A stretch of 64,000 nucleotides of DNA, taken from Paraphysomonas bandaiensis (Eukaryota > Chrysophyceae). The notes beneath the pieces are model-generated. The model was not told where the DNA came from. It saw only the letters and a program-made list of their open reading frames with translations, and did no database searches. Location: the NCBI GenBank assembly GCA_965644295.1, contig CBFFRP010000370.1, forward strand, positions 62,001-126,000, written 5' to 3'. Shown piece by piece: positions 31,107 to 42,900 of this stretch; position 1 is the first letter of the stretch; each line of letters opens with the position of its first letter. The position numbers and the translations under genes were made by a program.

Positions 31107-34100
31107 ATGCAGGAATATGAAGCATGTAGATACAGCTGCAGTTCATCTGACTCCTCTTTATATTCACCATCACATACATATACATATACTCATGCAATAG
31201 ATAAACTCCCATATATTGAAATGGGAAAACATCTTCAGGGGTTACGTCAATTGATGTTAAAGTGCTGTCGAGAGAAAGAAAAGATGCATGTGGCGATATC
31301 TATTCATACAACTGACCATATGGATTCTACTCATAATATACAGAAAAAACAAGAAGATTTCATAGAAAAAGAGTATGAAAACACTGTGGGATATACACAG
31401 GTGACTCCCCCTGCTCGTGGACCCTTATCAGTACAAGAACTTCTTGCTTATGCTACTCCAAATAAGATTGATGGCATACAACATAGAAATATACCTGTAA
31501 TCTCACCTGATGAAGAAGATATGGGGAATAAAGGGCGTGTAAGGGGTATAGAAGGAAGGTATGGTGGAGAAAAAGAGCTACGTGCATCGGGATACTCCTT
31601 AGCATCTTCACTATCTGTTGGGAATCGAGAGAAGGGAACCGCATTAGCACCGATGTTGGAATGGCGGAGACATGCTCTACTCATGGAGGGTGATAAACTG
31701 ACCCTTGAGGAAGTGGCGGAGAGTCAACAGAATTTACTTGAGCAAATGTATGCTGAGTTAGTGGGTTCTGCCGCAGGAGAAATCTACCTCAGGAGAATAG
31801 TGTGCGCGGTAAGTATGTAAATATCTACTGTATTTACACAATAACCCCACTGTTTATATGGAAACAGATGTTGGCAACGCATTGTGCTGAGAAAAAGCTC
31901 ACGAAAACTTTTCCAACACCGAAATTTTTAAGTACTGAACGAGAACAGTTCTCTGCAGAGACGCAGAAAGACGAATCTGAAACGACGCCGTTATATGAGC
32001 AAATTTCTGAATTACGGCGTGAAATTGACAGTAAAAGTAAACTTTTGTATTCTACTCAGTCAGAACTGAGATCGCTTCAGGAGTCAGATGAGTTATCACG
32101 TCGTGATCGTAACGAAGTGTTGGAGCGTTGCTTATCTGATGTCCGTCGCATGGAGGGGTTAGTATCGAGGTATCGCAGTAGTGCTGATGCATCCGATAAA
32201 GCATTGCATCAAGCTAAACAGGAATGGGAAACAGAAAGAGAATCACTAAGGAGATCCCTACTTTCACTAGAGCAACGAGTAGTGCAGCATACCGAAAAAG
32301 AGAATGAATTTATGGAAAATATTGAGTGTCTCCAATCCAAGTTGGAGAAAATGAGAACGGAGTCTGGTGTTGCTGGATCTGCGTTGTCTGATATGACGGC
32401 GGAGCGAGACTCTTTGCTGGAGGAAGTGTCATCACTTCGATCTGAGTTGGTTGCATTGAGAACAGAGTCTGGTGTTGCTGAATCTACATTGTCTGAAATG
32501 ACAGCAGAGCGGGATTCATTGTTAGCGGAAATGTCATCACTTCAATCCGAGTTGGATGCATTGAGAGCGGAGTCTGGTGTTGCTGGTTCTGCATTGTCTG
32601 AAATGACAGCAGAACGAGATTCTTTGCTGGAGGAAGTGTCATCACTTCGATCTGAGTTGGATGCATTGAGAACGGAGTCTGGTGTTGCTGAATCTGCATT
32701 GTCTGAAATGACAGCAGAGCGGGATTCATTGTTAGCGGATGTGTCATCACTTCGATCTGAGTTGGATGCATTGAGAACGGAGTCTGGTGTTGCTGAATCT
32801 ACATTGTCTGAGGTGACTGCAGAGCGAGATTCTTTGATGGAGGATGTGTCATCACTTCGATCTGAGTTGGATGCATTGAGAACGGAGTCTGGTGTTGCTG
32901 GTTCAGCATTGTCTGAAATGACGGCGGAGCGAGATTCATTGTTAGCGGAAGTGTCATCACTTCGATCTGAGTTGGTTGCATTGAGAACGGAGTCTGGTGT
33001 TGCTGGTTCAGCATTGTCTGAAATGACAGCAGAGCGGGATTCATTGTTAGCGGAAGTGTCATCACTTCGATCCGAGTTGGTTGGATTGAGAACGGAGTCT
33101 GGTGTTGCTGGATCTGCATTGTCTGAAATGACAGCAGGACGAGATTCTTTGCTGGAGGAAGTGTCATCACTTCAATCTGAGTTGGAAGCATTGAGAACGG
33201 AGTCTTGTGTTGCTGGTTCTGCATTGTCTGATATGACGGCGGAGCGCGATTCTTTGTTAGTGGAAGTGTCATCACTTCGATCTGAGTTGGAAGCATTGAG
33301 AACGGAGTCTGGTGTTGCTGGTTCTGCATTGTCTGATATGACGGCGGAGCGAGATTCATTGCTGGAGGATGTGTCATCACTTCGATCTGAGTTGGTTGCA
33401 ATGTTTGAGTCTAAGGAGTCTGTTATATTGTCCTTGGAAGAGCAAATTTTGAAATTGAGAAGTGAAATTGACAGTAAAAGTAAACTTTTGTATTCTACTC
33501 AGTCAGAACTGAGATCGCTTCAGGAGTCAGATGAGTTATCACGTCGTGATCGTAACGAAGTGTTGGAGCGTTGCTTATCTGATGTCCGTCGCATGGAGGG
33601 GTTAGTATCGAGGTATCGCAGTAGTGCTGATGCATCCGATAAAGCATTGCATCAAGCTAAACAGGAATGGGAAACAGAAAGAGAATCACTAAGGAGATCC
33701 CTACTTTCACTAGAGCAACGAGTAGTGCAGCATACCGAAAAAGAGAATGAATTTATGGAAAATATTGAGTGTCTCCAATCCAAGTTGGAGAAAATGAGAA
33801 CGGAGTCTGGTGTTGCTGGATCTGCATTGTCTGAGGTTACTGCAGAGCGAGATTCATTGTTAGCGGATGTGTCATCACTTCGATCTGAGTTGGAAGCATT
33901 GAGAACGGAGTCTGGTGTTGCTGGATCTGCGTTGTCTGATATGACGGCGGAGCGAGACTCTTTGCTGGAGGATGTGTCATCACTTCGATCTGAGTTGGTT
34001 GCATTGAGAACAGAGTCTGGTGTTGCTGAATCTACATTGTCTGATATGGCAGCAGAGCGGGATTCATTGTTAGCGGAAGTGTCATCACTTCGATCCGAGT

Positions 34101-37100
34101 TGGAAGCATTGAGAACGGAGTCTGGTGTTGCTGGATCTGCGTTGTCTGATATGACGGCGGAGCGAGACTCTTTGCTGGAGGATGTGTCATCACTTCGATC
34201 TGAGTTGGTTGCATTGAGAACAGAGTCTGGTGTTGCTGAATCTACATTGTCTGATATGGCAGCAGAGCGGGATTCATTGTTAGCGGAAGTGTCATCACTT
34301 CGATCCGAGTTGGATGCATTGAGAACGGAGTCTGGTGTTGCTGGTTCTGCATTGTCTGAAATGACAGCAGGACGAGATTCTTTGCTGGAGGAAGTGTCAT
34401 CACTTCGTTCTGAGTTGGTTACATTGAGAACGGAGTCTGGTGTTGCTGGATCTACATTGTCTGATATGACAGCAGAGCGGGATTCATTGTTAGCGGAAGT
34501 GTTATCACTTCGATCCGAGTTGGATGCATTGAGAACGGAGTCTGGTGTTGCTGGTTCTGCATTGTCTGAAATGACAGCAGGACGAGATTCTTTGCTGGAG
34601 GAAGTGTCATCACTTCGTTCTGAGTTGGTTACATTGAGAACGGAGTCTGGTGTTGCTGGATCTGCATTGTCTGAAATGACAGCAGAGCGGGATTCATTGT
34701 TAGCGGAAGTGTCATCACTTCGATCCGAGTTGGATGCATTGAGAACGGAGTCTGGTGTTGCTGGTTCAGCATTGTCTGATATGACGGCGGAGCGCGATTC
34801 ATTGTTAGCGGAAGTGTCATCACTTCGATCCGAGTTGGATGCATTGAGAACGGAGTCTGGTGTTGCTGGTTCTGCATTGTCTGATATGACGGCGGAGCGA
34901 GATTCATTGCTGGAGGATGTGTCATCACTTCGTTCTGAGTTGGTTGCATTTAGATCGGAGTCTGGTGTTGCTGAATCTACATTGTCTGAGGTGACTGCAG
35001 AGCGAGATTCTTTGATGGAGGATGTGTCATCACTTCGATCTGAGTTGGTTGGATTGAGAACGGAGTCTGGTGTTGCTGAATCTGCATTGTCTGAGGTTAC
35101 TGTGGAGCGAGATTCATTGTTAACGGAAGTGTCATCACTTCGATCTGAGTTGGATGCATTGAGAACGGAGTCTGGTGTTGCTGGTTCAGCATTGTCTGAT
35201 ATGACAGCAGAGCGGGATTCATTGTTAGCGGAAGTGTCATCACTTCGATCTGAGTTGGATGCATTGAGAACGGAGTCTGGTGTTGCTGGTTCATCATTGT
35301 CTGATATGACGGCGGAGCGCGATTCATTGTTAGCGGAAGTGTCATCACTTCGATCCGAGTTGGATGCATTGAGAACGGAGTCTGGTGTTGCTGGTTCTGC
35401 ATTGTCTGATATGACGGCGGAGCGAGATTCATTGTTAGCGGAAGTGTCATCACTTCGTTCTGAGTTGGTTGCATTTAGATCGGAGTCTGGTGTTGCTGAA
35501 TCTACATTGTCTGAGGTGACTGCAGAGCGAGATTCTTTTCTGGAGGAAGTGTCATCACTTCGATCTGAGTTGGTTGGATTCAGAACGGAGTCTGGTGTTG
35601 CTGAATCTGCATTGTCTGAAATGACAGCAGAGCGGGATTCATTGTTAGCGGAAGTGTCATCACTTCGATCCGAGTTGGATGCATTGAGAACGGAGTCTGG
35701 TGTTGTTGGATCTGCATTGTCTGAAATGACAGCAGGACGAGATTCTTTGCTGGAGGAAGTGTCATCACTTCAATCTGAGTTGGAAGCATTGAGAACGGAG
35801 TCTGGTGTTGCTGAATCTGCATTGTCTGATATGACGGCGGAGCGAGATTCATTGCTGGAGGATGTGTCATCACTTCGATCTGAGTTGGTTGCAATGTTTG
35901 AGTCTAAGGAGTCTGTTATATTGTCCTCGGAAGAGCAAATTTTGAAATTGAGAAGTGAAATTGACAGTAAAAGTAAACTTTTGTATTCTACTCAGTCAGA
36001 ACTGAGATCGCTTCAGGAGTCAGATGAGTTATCACGTCGTGATCGTAACGAAGTGTTGGAGCGATGCTTATCTGATGTCCGTCGCATGGAGGGGTTAGTA
36101 TCGAGGTATCGCAGTAGTGCTGATGCATCCGATAAAGCATTGCATCAAGCTAAACAGGAATGGGAAACAGAAAGAGAATCACTAAGGAGATCCCTACTTT
36201 CACTAGAGCAACGAGTAGTGCAGCATACCGAAAAAGAGAATGAATTTATGGAAAATATTGAGTGTCTCCAATCCAAGTTGGAGAAAATGAGAACGGAGTC
36301 TGGTGTTGCTGAATCTGCATTGTCTGAAATGACTGCAGAGCGAGATTCTTTTCTGGAGGAAGTGTCATCACTTCGATCTGAGTTGGTTGGATTGAGAACG
36401 GAGTCTGGTGTTGCTGGTTCTGCGTTGTCTGAAATGACAGCAGAGCGGGATTCATTGTTAGCGGAAGTGTCATCACTTCGATCCGAGTTGGATGCATTGA
36501 GAACGGAGTCTGGTGTTGTTGGATCTGCATTGTCTGAAATGACAGCAGGACGAGATTCTTTGTTAGTGGAAGTGTCATCACTTCGATCTGAGTTGGAAGC
36601 ATTGAGAACGGAGTCTGGTGTTGCTGGTTCTGCATTGTCTGATATGACGGCGGAGCGAGATTCATTGCTGGAGGATGTGTCATCACTTCGATCTGAGTTG
36701 GTTGCAATGTTTGAGTCTAAGGAGTCTGTTATATTGTCCTCGGAAGAGCAAATTTTGAAATTGAGAAGTGAAATTGACAGTAAAAGTAAACTTTTGTATT
36801 CTACTCAGTCAGAACTGAGATCGCTTCAGGAGTCAGATGAGTTATCACGTCGTGATCGTAACGAAGTGTTGGAGCGATGCTTATCTGATGTCCGTCGCAT
36901 GGAGGGGTTAGTATCGAGGTATCGCAGTAGTGCTGATGCATCCGATAAAGCATTGCATCAAGCTAAACAGGAATGGGAAACAGAAAGAGAATCACTAAGG
37001 AGATCCCTACTTTCACTAGAGCAACGAGTAGTGCAGCATACCGAAAAAGAGAATGAATTTATGGAAAATATTGAGTGTCTCCAATCCAAGTTGGAGAAAA

Positions 37101-38318
37101 TGAGAACGGAGTCTGGTGTTGCTGAATCTGCGTTGTCTGAAATGACTGCAGAGCGAGATTCATTGTTAGCGGAAGTGTCATCACTTCGATCTGAGTTGGA
37201 AGCATTGAGAACGGAGTCTGGTGTTGCTGGTTCTGCGTTGTCTGAAATGACGGCAGAGCGAGATTCATTGCTGGAGGATGTATTGTCGCTTCGGAGTCAT
37301 AATGGAGTGTTAAGAGATCGTGTTGCTGGTCTTAATGAAGAATGTCGTCTATTGAATGATGATATGGAATCAAACTACAAATACTATTCTGAGAAACTTT
37401 CTGCTGCACGGGTACTTTTACAAGAGAAAGAGTCAGCTTTACTCGCACTACATGGGCGGTTACATCACCTCACGGACAGATATCATGTTCTTGTTGGTGA
37501 AGATATTGACTCGTTGCACAGAAGTTCTTCAGTATTGAACGGTGTACTTTCAATTTTGAGTCGCCTTGGAGACATATTTTTACAGAGAAAACATTCTTCC
37601 GTTGCGAAATCTGCTGATCGTGTGTTTTCAATGTTGGACAGTCACACACATTTGGTAAGGGCTGAATACAGAGCGCAGAACATGCGTCTTCAGGAACTCA
37701 AAAATAAATGTATTCTCGTGCATGAGTCTCATCGTGATCACATCACGGAAAAAGTCGATGACATTCTAGCCGGCCTTGTACATGATCTCCAAGGATGCGA
37801 TAGACATTTGAGAGAGCTAAATGGTGTTGGGATTGATGACTGCGTTGAGCGCATGGATATACTCGGGCGTGTCCTGACGCTGCTCAAGAAATGTTCAGTG
37901 GATGTGCAAAATGTTTTAGACCTACGAAAAACGAAGGCACAATCTTTTGCAGCAACAGTGGGAGCTGTTGACCAACACAATAATTCTCAGCAGGAGACAT
38001 ACTTGACTGCAGCTCTGGACCGGGAAAGGATTAAAACTCGAGGGGCTATTAGCTTGGTGCGTCAGCAGCAGTTATGCATACTTACACAAAGGTGAGTGTC
38101 GTCCTTGAGAGTGACGATCCATTGTTGGTAATATTGTTTATAGGCTGCTTCTGCACAAATACAAAGCTAAATTAGGGACAGAGAGATCTTTAGATCACGT
38201 GAAAGAAAATCTGGACTCACTCAATCCTACAATCTTAATTGAGAGGGCAGAGTCTTTAGTATCCGAAATGTCAGAGAGCGTTAATAGAATAAGAAATGCC
38301 GACATTTCTATAGGATAA
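31107..38318 (+). CDS. Giant tandem-repeat coiled-coil protein (copy A)
   Basis: Exons 31107-31808, 31868-38091 and 38144-38318 join in frame to about 2366 residues; introns are 59 and 52 bp. Exon 1 gives a ~234-residue unrecognised N-terminus. Exon 2 is dominated by a 35-residue (105-bp, five-heptad) unit, ESGVAGSALSEMTAERDSLL followed by AEVSSLRSELDALRT. It is punctuated by a ~130-residue non-repeat coiled-coil cassette (FESKESVILSLEEQILKLRS to ENIECLQSKLEKMRT) starting at 33401, 35894 and 36707, with a related first cassette from about 32010. The C-terminal ~330 residues are unique helical sequence (LHRSSSVLNGVLSILSRLGD). A rod of this length suggests a structural, cytoskeletal or tethering role; no motor head or membrane anchor was seen. 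Units are nearly identical at DNA level, implying recent amplification. Most of it is duplicated at 39926-46501. Confidence 0.8.
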
Positions 38319-38905
38319 ACTGAAAATTGTAGTAATTTAATACTTATTTGATTGCATGTTTACTATTTTACGGTTTAGATAATGTAATATAAACACTTTA
38401 TTTTTACACGACATGTGTGCACTGATATATATATCTTGCTTCTGTATCATATTACAAATGATCTCCCAAATAGTATCGTAAGTACTGAAGAATGCAGCAC
38501 CACTTCAAATTGGACAAACTGGAGTTGATAGTAGACAAGAGCGATACTTTGTAGCTTTGTAGTGCAATAAGAACGGCTAAGACACTGCTAAGACGTTCGT
38601 CTATTATCATTACGATTATATATTATATGAGTGTTGAGTGTACCTTATTTCAATCCTTTCTATTTAAAAATGGAATTAATTATTGATTAAATCGTGTAAA
38701 TGGAATAGGATATTGCGTGACTATGTATATTTCAAGTCATGATTTCGTTGCAAAAAGTAAATATGTACTGCAAAAATTTAATATCTACTACGAATCTTAC
38801 ATGTCATATGCCGGTTATATTTCTTGTTGAGCGTGAGAGGGTTTTGCTAATATTTGGTGAGTGAAGTGGCAAAATTCTTACCGTATTCTGTTCTACGTCC
38901 GCTAT
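38319..38905. other. Convergent spacer, copy A
   Basis: AT-rich 3' flanks of the coiled-coil gene and the small minus-strand gene. No gene seen. Duplicated exactly, as far as compared, at 46502-47088. Confidence 0.4.
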
Positions 38906-39288
38906 TTATATGAAGTCATCTGGCCCATTTTTCCTGGCACCCCTGGTGTGTCCTTGTAAAAGTACACCTTGCGACAAGATCTTCATCCTCGGGAAAATGT
39001 ACTCGAGTTCTTCATCAAATTTACGATCAGGTTTTCTAGAAGATGCGAAAACTCGGCGTACATCCAGGCAAGCCACATCAGCTCTCTCAGAACTTGTCTT
39101 GAAGTAGTTAAGTTGGAATAAACCGTGTGGGCGAGTAACAAAATACACAAGAACAGTACATTGCTCCACACTTACTGCTCCAGGTGCGTTATAGAAAATG
39201 CATGGAGAAATGAATGGGAGACAGAGATTACAGATATGGCGAACATACCATGCAAGGGGTTTTGGCCCCGTTGTTTACGTCCAGTCAT
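38906..39288 (-). CDS. Small conserved-looking protein, 102 aa (copy A)
   Basis: Exon 1 (39249-39288) encodes MTGRKQRGQNPLH. A 74-bp intron (GTATGT..GAGCAG) leads to exon 2 (38906-39174), and G|TA forms Val. The product is 102 residues: SVEQCTVLVYFVTRPHGLFQ, KTSSERADVACLDVRRVFAS, then a basic C-terminus with RMKILSQGVLLQGHTRGARK. Composition is balanced and the frame is uninterrupted, so it reads like a real small housekeeping-type gene, but I do not recognise the family. The alternative is a single-exon start further upstream of exon 2, but the spliced form gives the cleaner N-terminus. Convergent with the coiled-coil gene. Confidence 0.5.
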
Positions 39289-39329
39289 AAAAATAGTTGA
39301 GCGAAATAACTCTTGATTTTATGATACTG

Positions 39330-39925
39330 TTGAAGGCCCTCAACAGAGTCGGTGAAGAGCATCCGGGACTGGGTCCACCTGAAAGGTAACCGGGGAATTG
39401 AGAAGCATCCGGGCTGTTCACCTTAAGGACTCAAACATCCTGAAGTCAGCAGATGTGAGGTATAATATCAACATTCTGATTGCTCACTACATTTGCCTTG
39501 AGTGATAGAGCGACAGCAGTTGCGTAGAATTGCTTGATAGTAATATTATAGAGCAGTATATCAGAGTTAAGACTTTCACTACTTTTGAAGAAATGGCATT
39601 GAATTGGTCCTGTTTGTACAGTTTACTCTAGGGTTTATATCGGGACATGTTTTCAACCAATAGGGTTTTCAACTTATTTCTAGTGTTTCAACGAAATCAT
39701 TGTGAAATGTCAATTTAAGATAATATGATGTATTGGGTAGACGATACGTTACCCTACAGAAAGGACCCCCTAGGCTACTACCGCGACTGCGTCCAAAACA
39801 TAGACAGAAATGGAAGCGCCCAAGGGTGCTAAGACTACTAGGAATCCACAGACGAACCGAGACTGGAACACCGTCCACCGCACATATGAACCCCACCAAT
39901 CATACGCATAGGACCATAGCACCGG
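39330..39925 (+). mobile_element. Truncated retroelement remnant at the duplication junction
   Basis: GCCCTCAACAGAGTCGG and AAGCATCCGGGCTGTTCACC match the element at 22040-22330. From about 39735 comes a GC-rich stretch (GGTAGACGATACGTTACCCT..CATAGCACCGGA) that continues in the right copy to 48382 but is cut here at 39925. Confidence 0.6.
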
Positions 39926-42900
39926 ATGCATTGAGAACGGAGTCTGGTGTTGCTGGTTCAGCATTGTCTGAAATGACGGCGGAGCGAGATTCATTGTTAG
40001 CGGAAGTGTCATCACTTCGATCTGAGTTGGTTGCATTGAGAACGGAGTCTGGTGTTGCTGGTTCAGCATTGTCTGAAATGACAGCAGAGCGGGATTCATT
40101 GTTAGCGGAAGTGTCATCACTTCGATCCGAGTTGGTTGGATTGAGAACGGAGTCTGGTGTTGCTGGATCTGCATTGTCTGAAATGACAGCAGGACGAGAT
40201 TCTTTGCTGGAGGAAGTGTCATCACTTCAATCTGAGTTGGAAGCATTGAGAACGGAGTCTTGTGTTGCTGGTTCTGCATTGTCTGATATGACGGCGGAGC
40301 GCGATTCTTTGTTAGTGGAAGTGTCATCACTTCGATCTGAGTTGGAAGCATTGAGAACGGAGTCTGGTGTTGCTGGTTCTGCATTGTCTGATATGACGGC
40401 GGAGCGAGATTCATTGCTGGAGGATGTGTCATCACTTCGATCTGAGTTGGTTGCAATGTTTGAGTCTAAGGAGTCTGTTATATTGTCCTTGGAAGAGCAA
40501 ATTTTGAAATTGAGAAGTGAAATTGACAGTAAAAGTAAACTTTTGTATTCTACTCAGTCAGAACTGAGATCGCTTCAGGAGTCAGATGAGTTATCACGTC
40601 GTGATCGTAACGAAGTGTTGGAGCGTTGCTTATCTGATGTCCGTCGCATGGAGGGGTTAGTATCGAGGTATCGCAGTAGTGCTGATGCATCCGATAAAGC
40701 ATTGCATCAAGCTAAACAGGAATGGGAAACAGAAAGAGAATCACTAAGGAGATCCCTACTTTCACTAGAGCAACGAGTAGTGCAGCATACCGAAAAAGAG
40801 AATGAATTTATGGAAAATATTGAGTGTCTCCAATCCAAGTTGGAGAAAATGAGAACGGAGTCTGGTGTTGCTGGATCTGCATTGTCTGAGGTTACTGCAG
40901 AGCGAGATTCATTGTTAGCGGATGTGTCATCACTTCGATCTGAGTTGGAAGCATTGAGAACGGAGTCTGGTGTTGCTGGATCTGCGTTGTCTGATATGAC
41001 GGCGGAGCGAGATTCATTGCTGGAGGATGTGTCATCACTTCGATCTGAGTTGGTTGCAATGTTTGAGTCTAAGGAGTCTGTTATATTGTCCTTGGAAGAG
41101 CAAATTTTGAAATTGAGAAGTGAAATTGACAGTAAAAGTAAACTTTTGTATTCTACTCAGTCAGAACTGAGATCGCTTCAGGAGTCAGATGAGTTATCAC
41201 GTCGTGATCGTAACGAAGTGTTGGAGCGTTGCTTATCTGATGTCCGTCGCATGGAGGGGTTAGTATCGAGGTATCGCAGTAGTGCTGATGCATCCGATAA
41301 AGCATTGCATCAAGCTAAACAGGAATGGGAAACAGAAAGAGAATCACTAAGGAGATCCCTACTTTCACTAGAGCAACGAGTAGTGCAGCATACCGAAAAA
41401 GAGAATGAATTTATGGAAAATATTGAGTGTCTCCAATCCAAGTTGGAGAAAATGAGAACGGAGTCTGGTGTTGCTGGATCTGCATTGTCTGAGGTTACTG
41501 CAGAGCGAGATTCATTGTTAGCGGATGTGTCATCACTTCGATCTGAGTTGGAAGCATTGAGAACGGAGTCTGGTGTTGCTGGATCTGCGTTGTCTGATAT
41601 GACGGCGGAGCGAGACTCTTTGCTGGAGGATGTGTCATCACTTCGATCTGAGTTGGTTGCATTGAGAACAGAGTCTGGTGTTGCTGAATCTACATTGTCT
41701 GATATGGCAGCAGAGCGGGATTCATTGTTAGCGGAAGTGTCATCACTTCGATCCGAGTTGGAAGCATTGAGAACGGAGTCTGGTGTTGCTGGATCTGCGT
41801 TGTCTGATATGACGGCGGAGCGAGACTCTTTGCTGGAGGATGTGTCATCACTTCGATCTGAGTTGGTTGCATTGAGAACAGAGTCTGGTGTTGCTGAATC
41901 TACATTGTCTGATATGGCAGCAGAGCGGGATTCATTGTTAGCGGATGTGTCATCACTTCGATCTGAGTTGGAAGCATTGAGAACGGAGTCTGGTGTTGCT
42001 GGATCTGCGTTGTCTGATATGACGGCGGAGCGAGACTCTTTGCTGGAGGATGTGTCATCACTTCGATCTGAGTTGGTTGCATTGAGAACAGAGTCTGGTG
42101 TTGCTGAATCTACATTGTCTGATATGGCAGCAGAGCGGGATTCATTGTTAGCGGAAGTGTCATCACTTCGATCCGAGTTGGAAGCATTGAGAACGGAGTC
42201 TGGTGTTGCTGGATCTGCGTTGTCTGATATGACGGCGGAGCGAGACTCTTTGCTGGAGGATGTGTCATCACTTCGATCTGAGTTGGTTGCATTGAGAACA
42301 GAGTCTGGTGTTGCTGAATCTACATTGTCTGATATGGCAGCAGAGCGGGATTCATTGTTAGCGGAAGTGTCATCACTTCGATCCGAGTTGGATGCATTGA
42401 GAACGGAGTCTGGTGTTGCTGGTTCTGCATTGTCTGAAATGACAGCAGGACGAGATTCTTTGCTGGAGGAAGTGTCATCACTTCGTTCTGAGTTGGTTAC
42501 ATTGAGAACGGAGTCTGGTGTTGCTGGATCTACATTGTCTGATATGACAGCAGAGCGGGATTCATTGTTAGCGGAAGTGTTATCACTTCGATCCGAGTTG
42601 GATGCATTGAGAACGGAGTCTGGTGTTGCTGGTTCTGCATTGTCTGAAATGACAGCAGGACGAGATTCTTTGCTGGAGGAAGTGTCATCACTTCGTTCTG
42701 AGTTGGTTACATTGAGAACGGAGTCTGGTGTTGCTGGATCTACATTGTCTGATATGACAGCAGAGCGGGATTCATTGTTAGCGGAAGTGTTATCACTTCG
42801 ATCCGAGTTGGTTACATTGAGAACGGAGTCTGGTGTTGCTGGATCTGCATTGTCTGAAATGACAGCAGAGCGGGATTCATTGTTAGCGGAAGTGTCATCA

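Larger units (their letters stand above)
32869..39926 (+). repeat. Tandem duplication, left copy (about 7.06 kb)
   Basis: Begins inside the coiled-coil exon at TTGGATGCATTGAGAAC (GGA at 32869-32871) and runs through the gene's 3' end, the convergent small gene and the start of a retroelement remnant, to GGA at 39924-39926. There the right copy begins with the same TGCATTGAGAACGG. Offset to the right copy is 7055 bp at the start and 8183 bp from the third cassette onward. Confidence 0.9.

Noticed and set aside
39733-39885. Upstream extension of coiled-coil copy B starting GRRYVTLQKGPPRLLPRL
   Set aside because: It would need a non-ATG start (TTG) and lies in retroelement sequence. The first in-frame ATG is at 39886.
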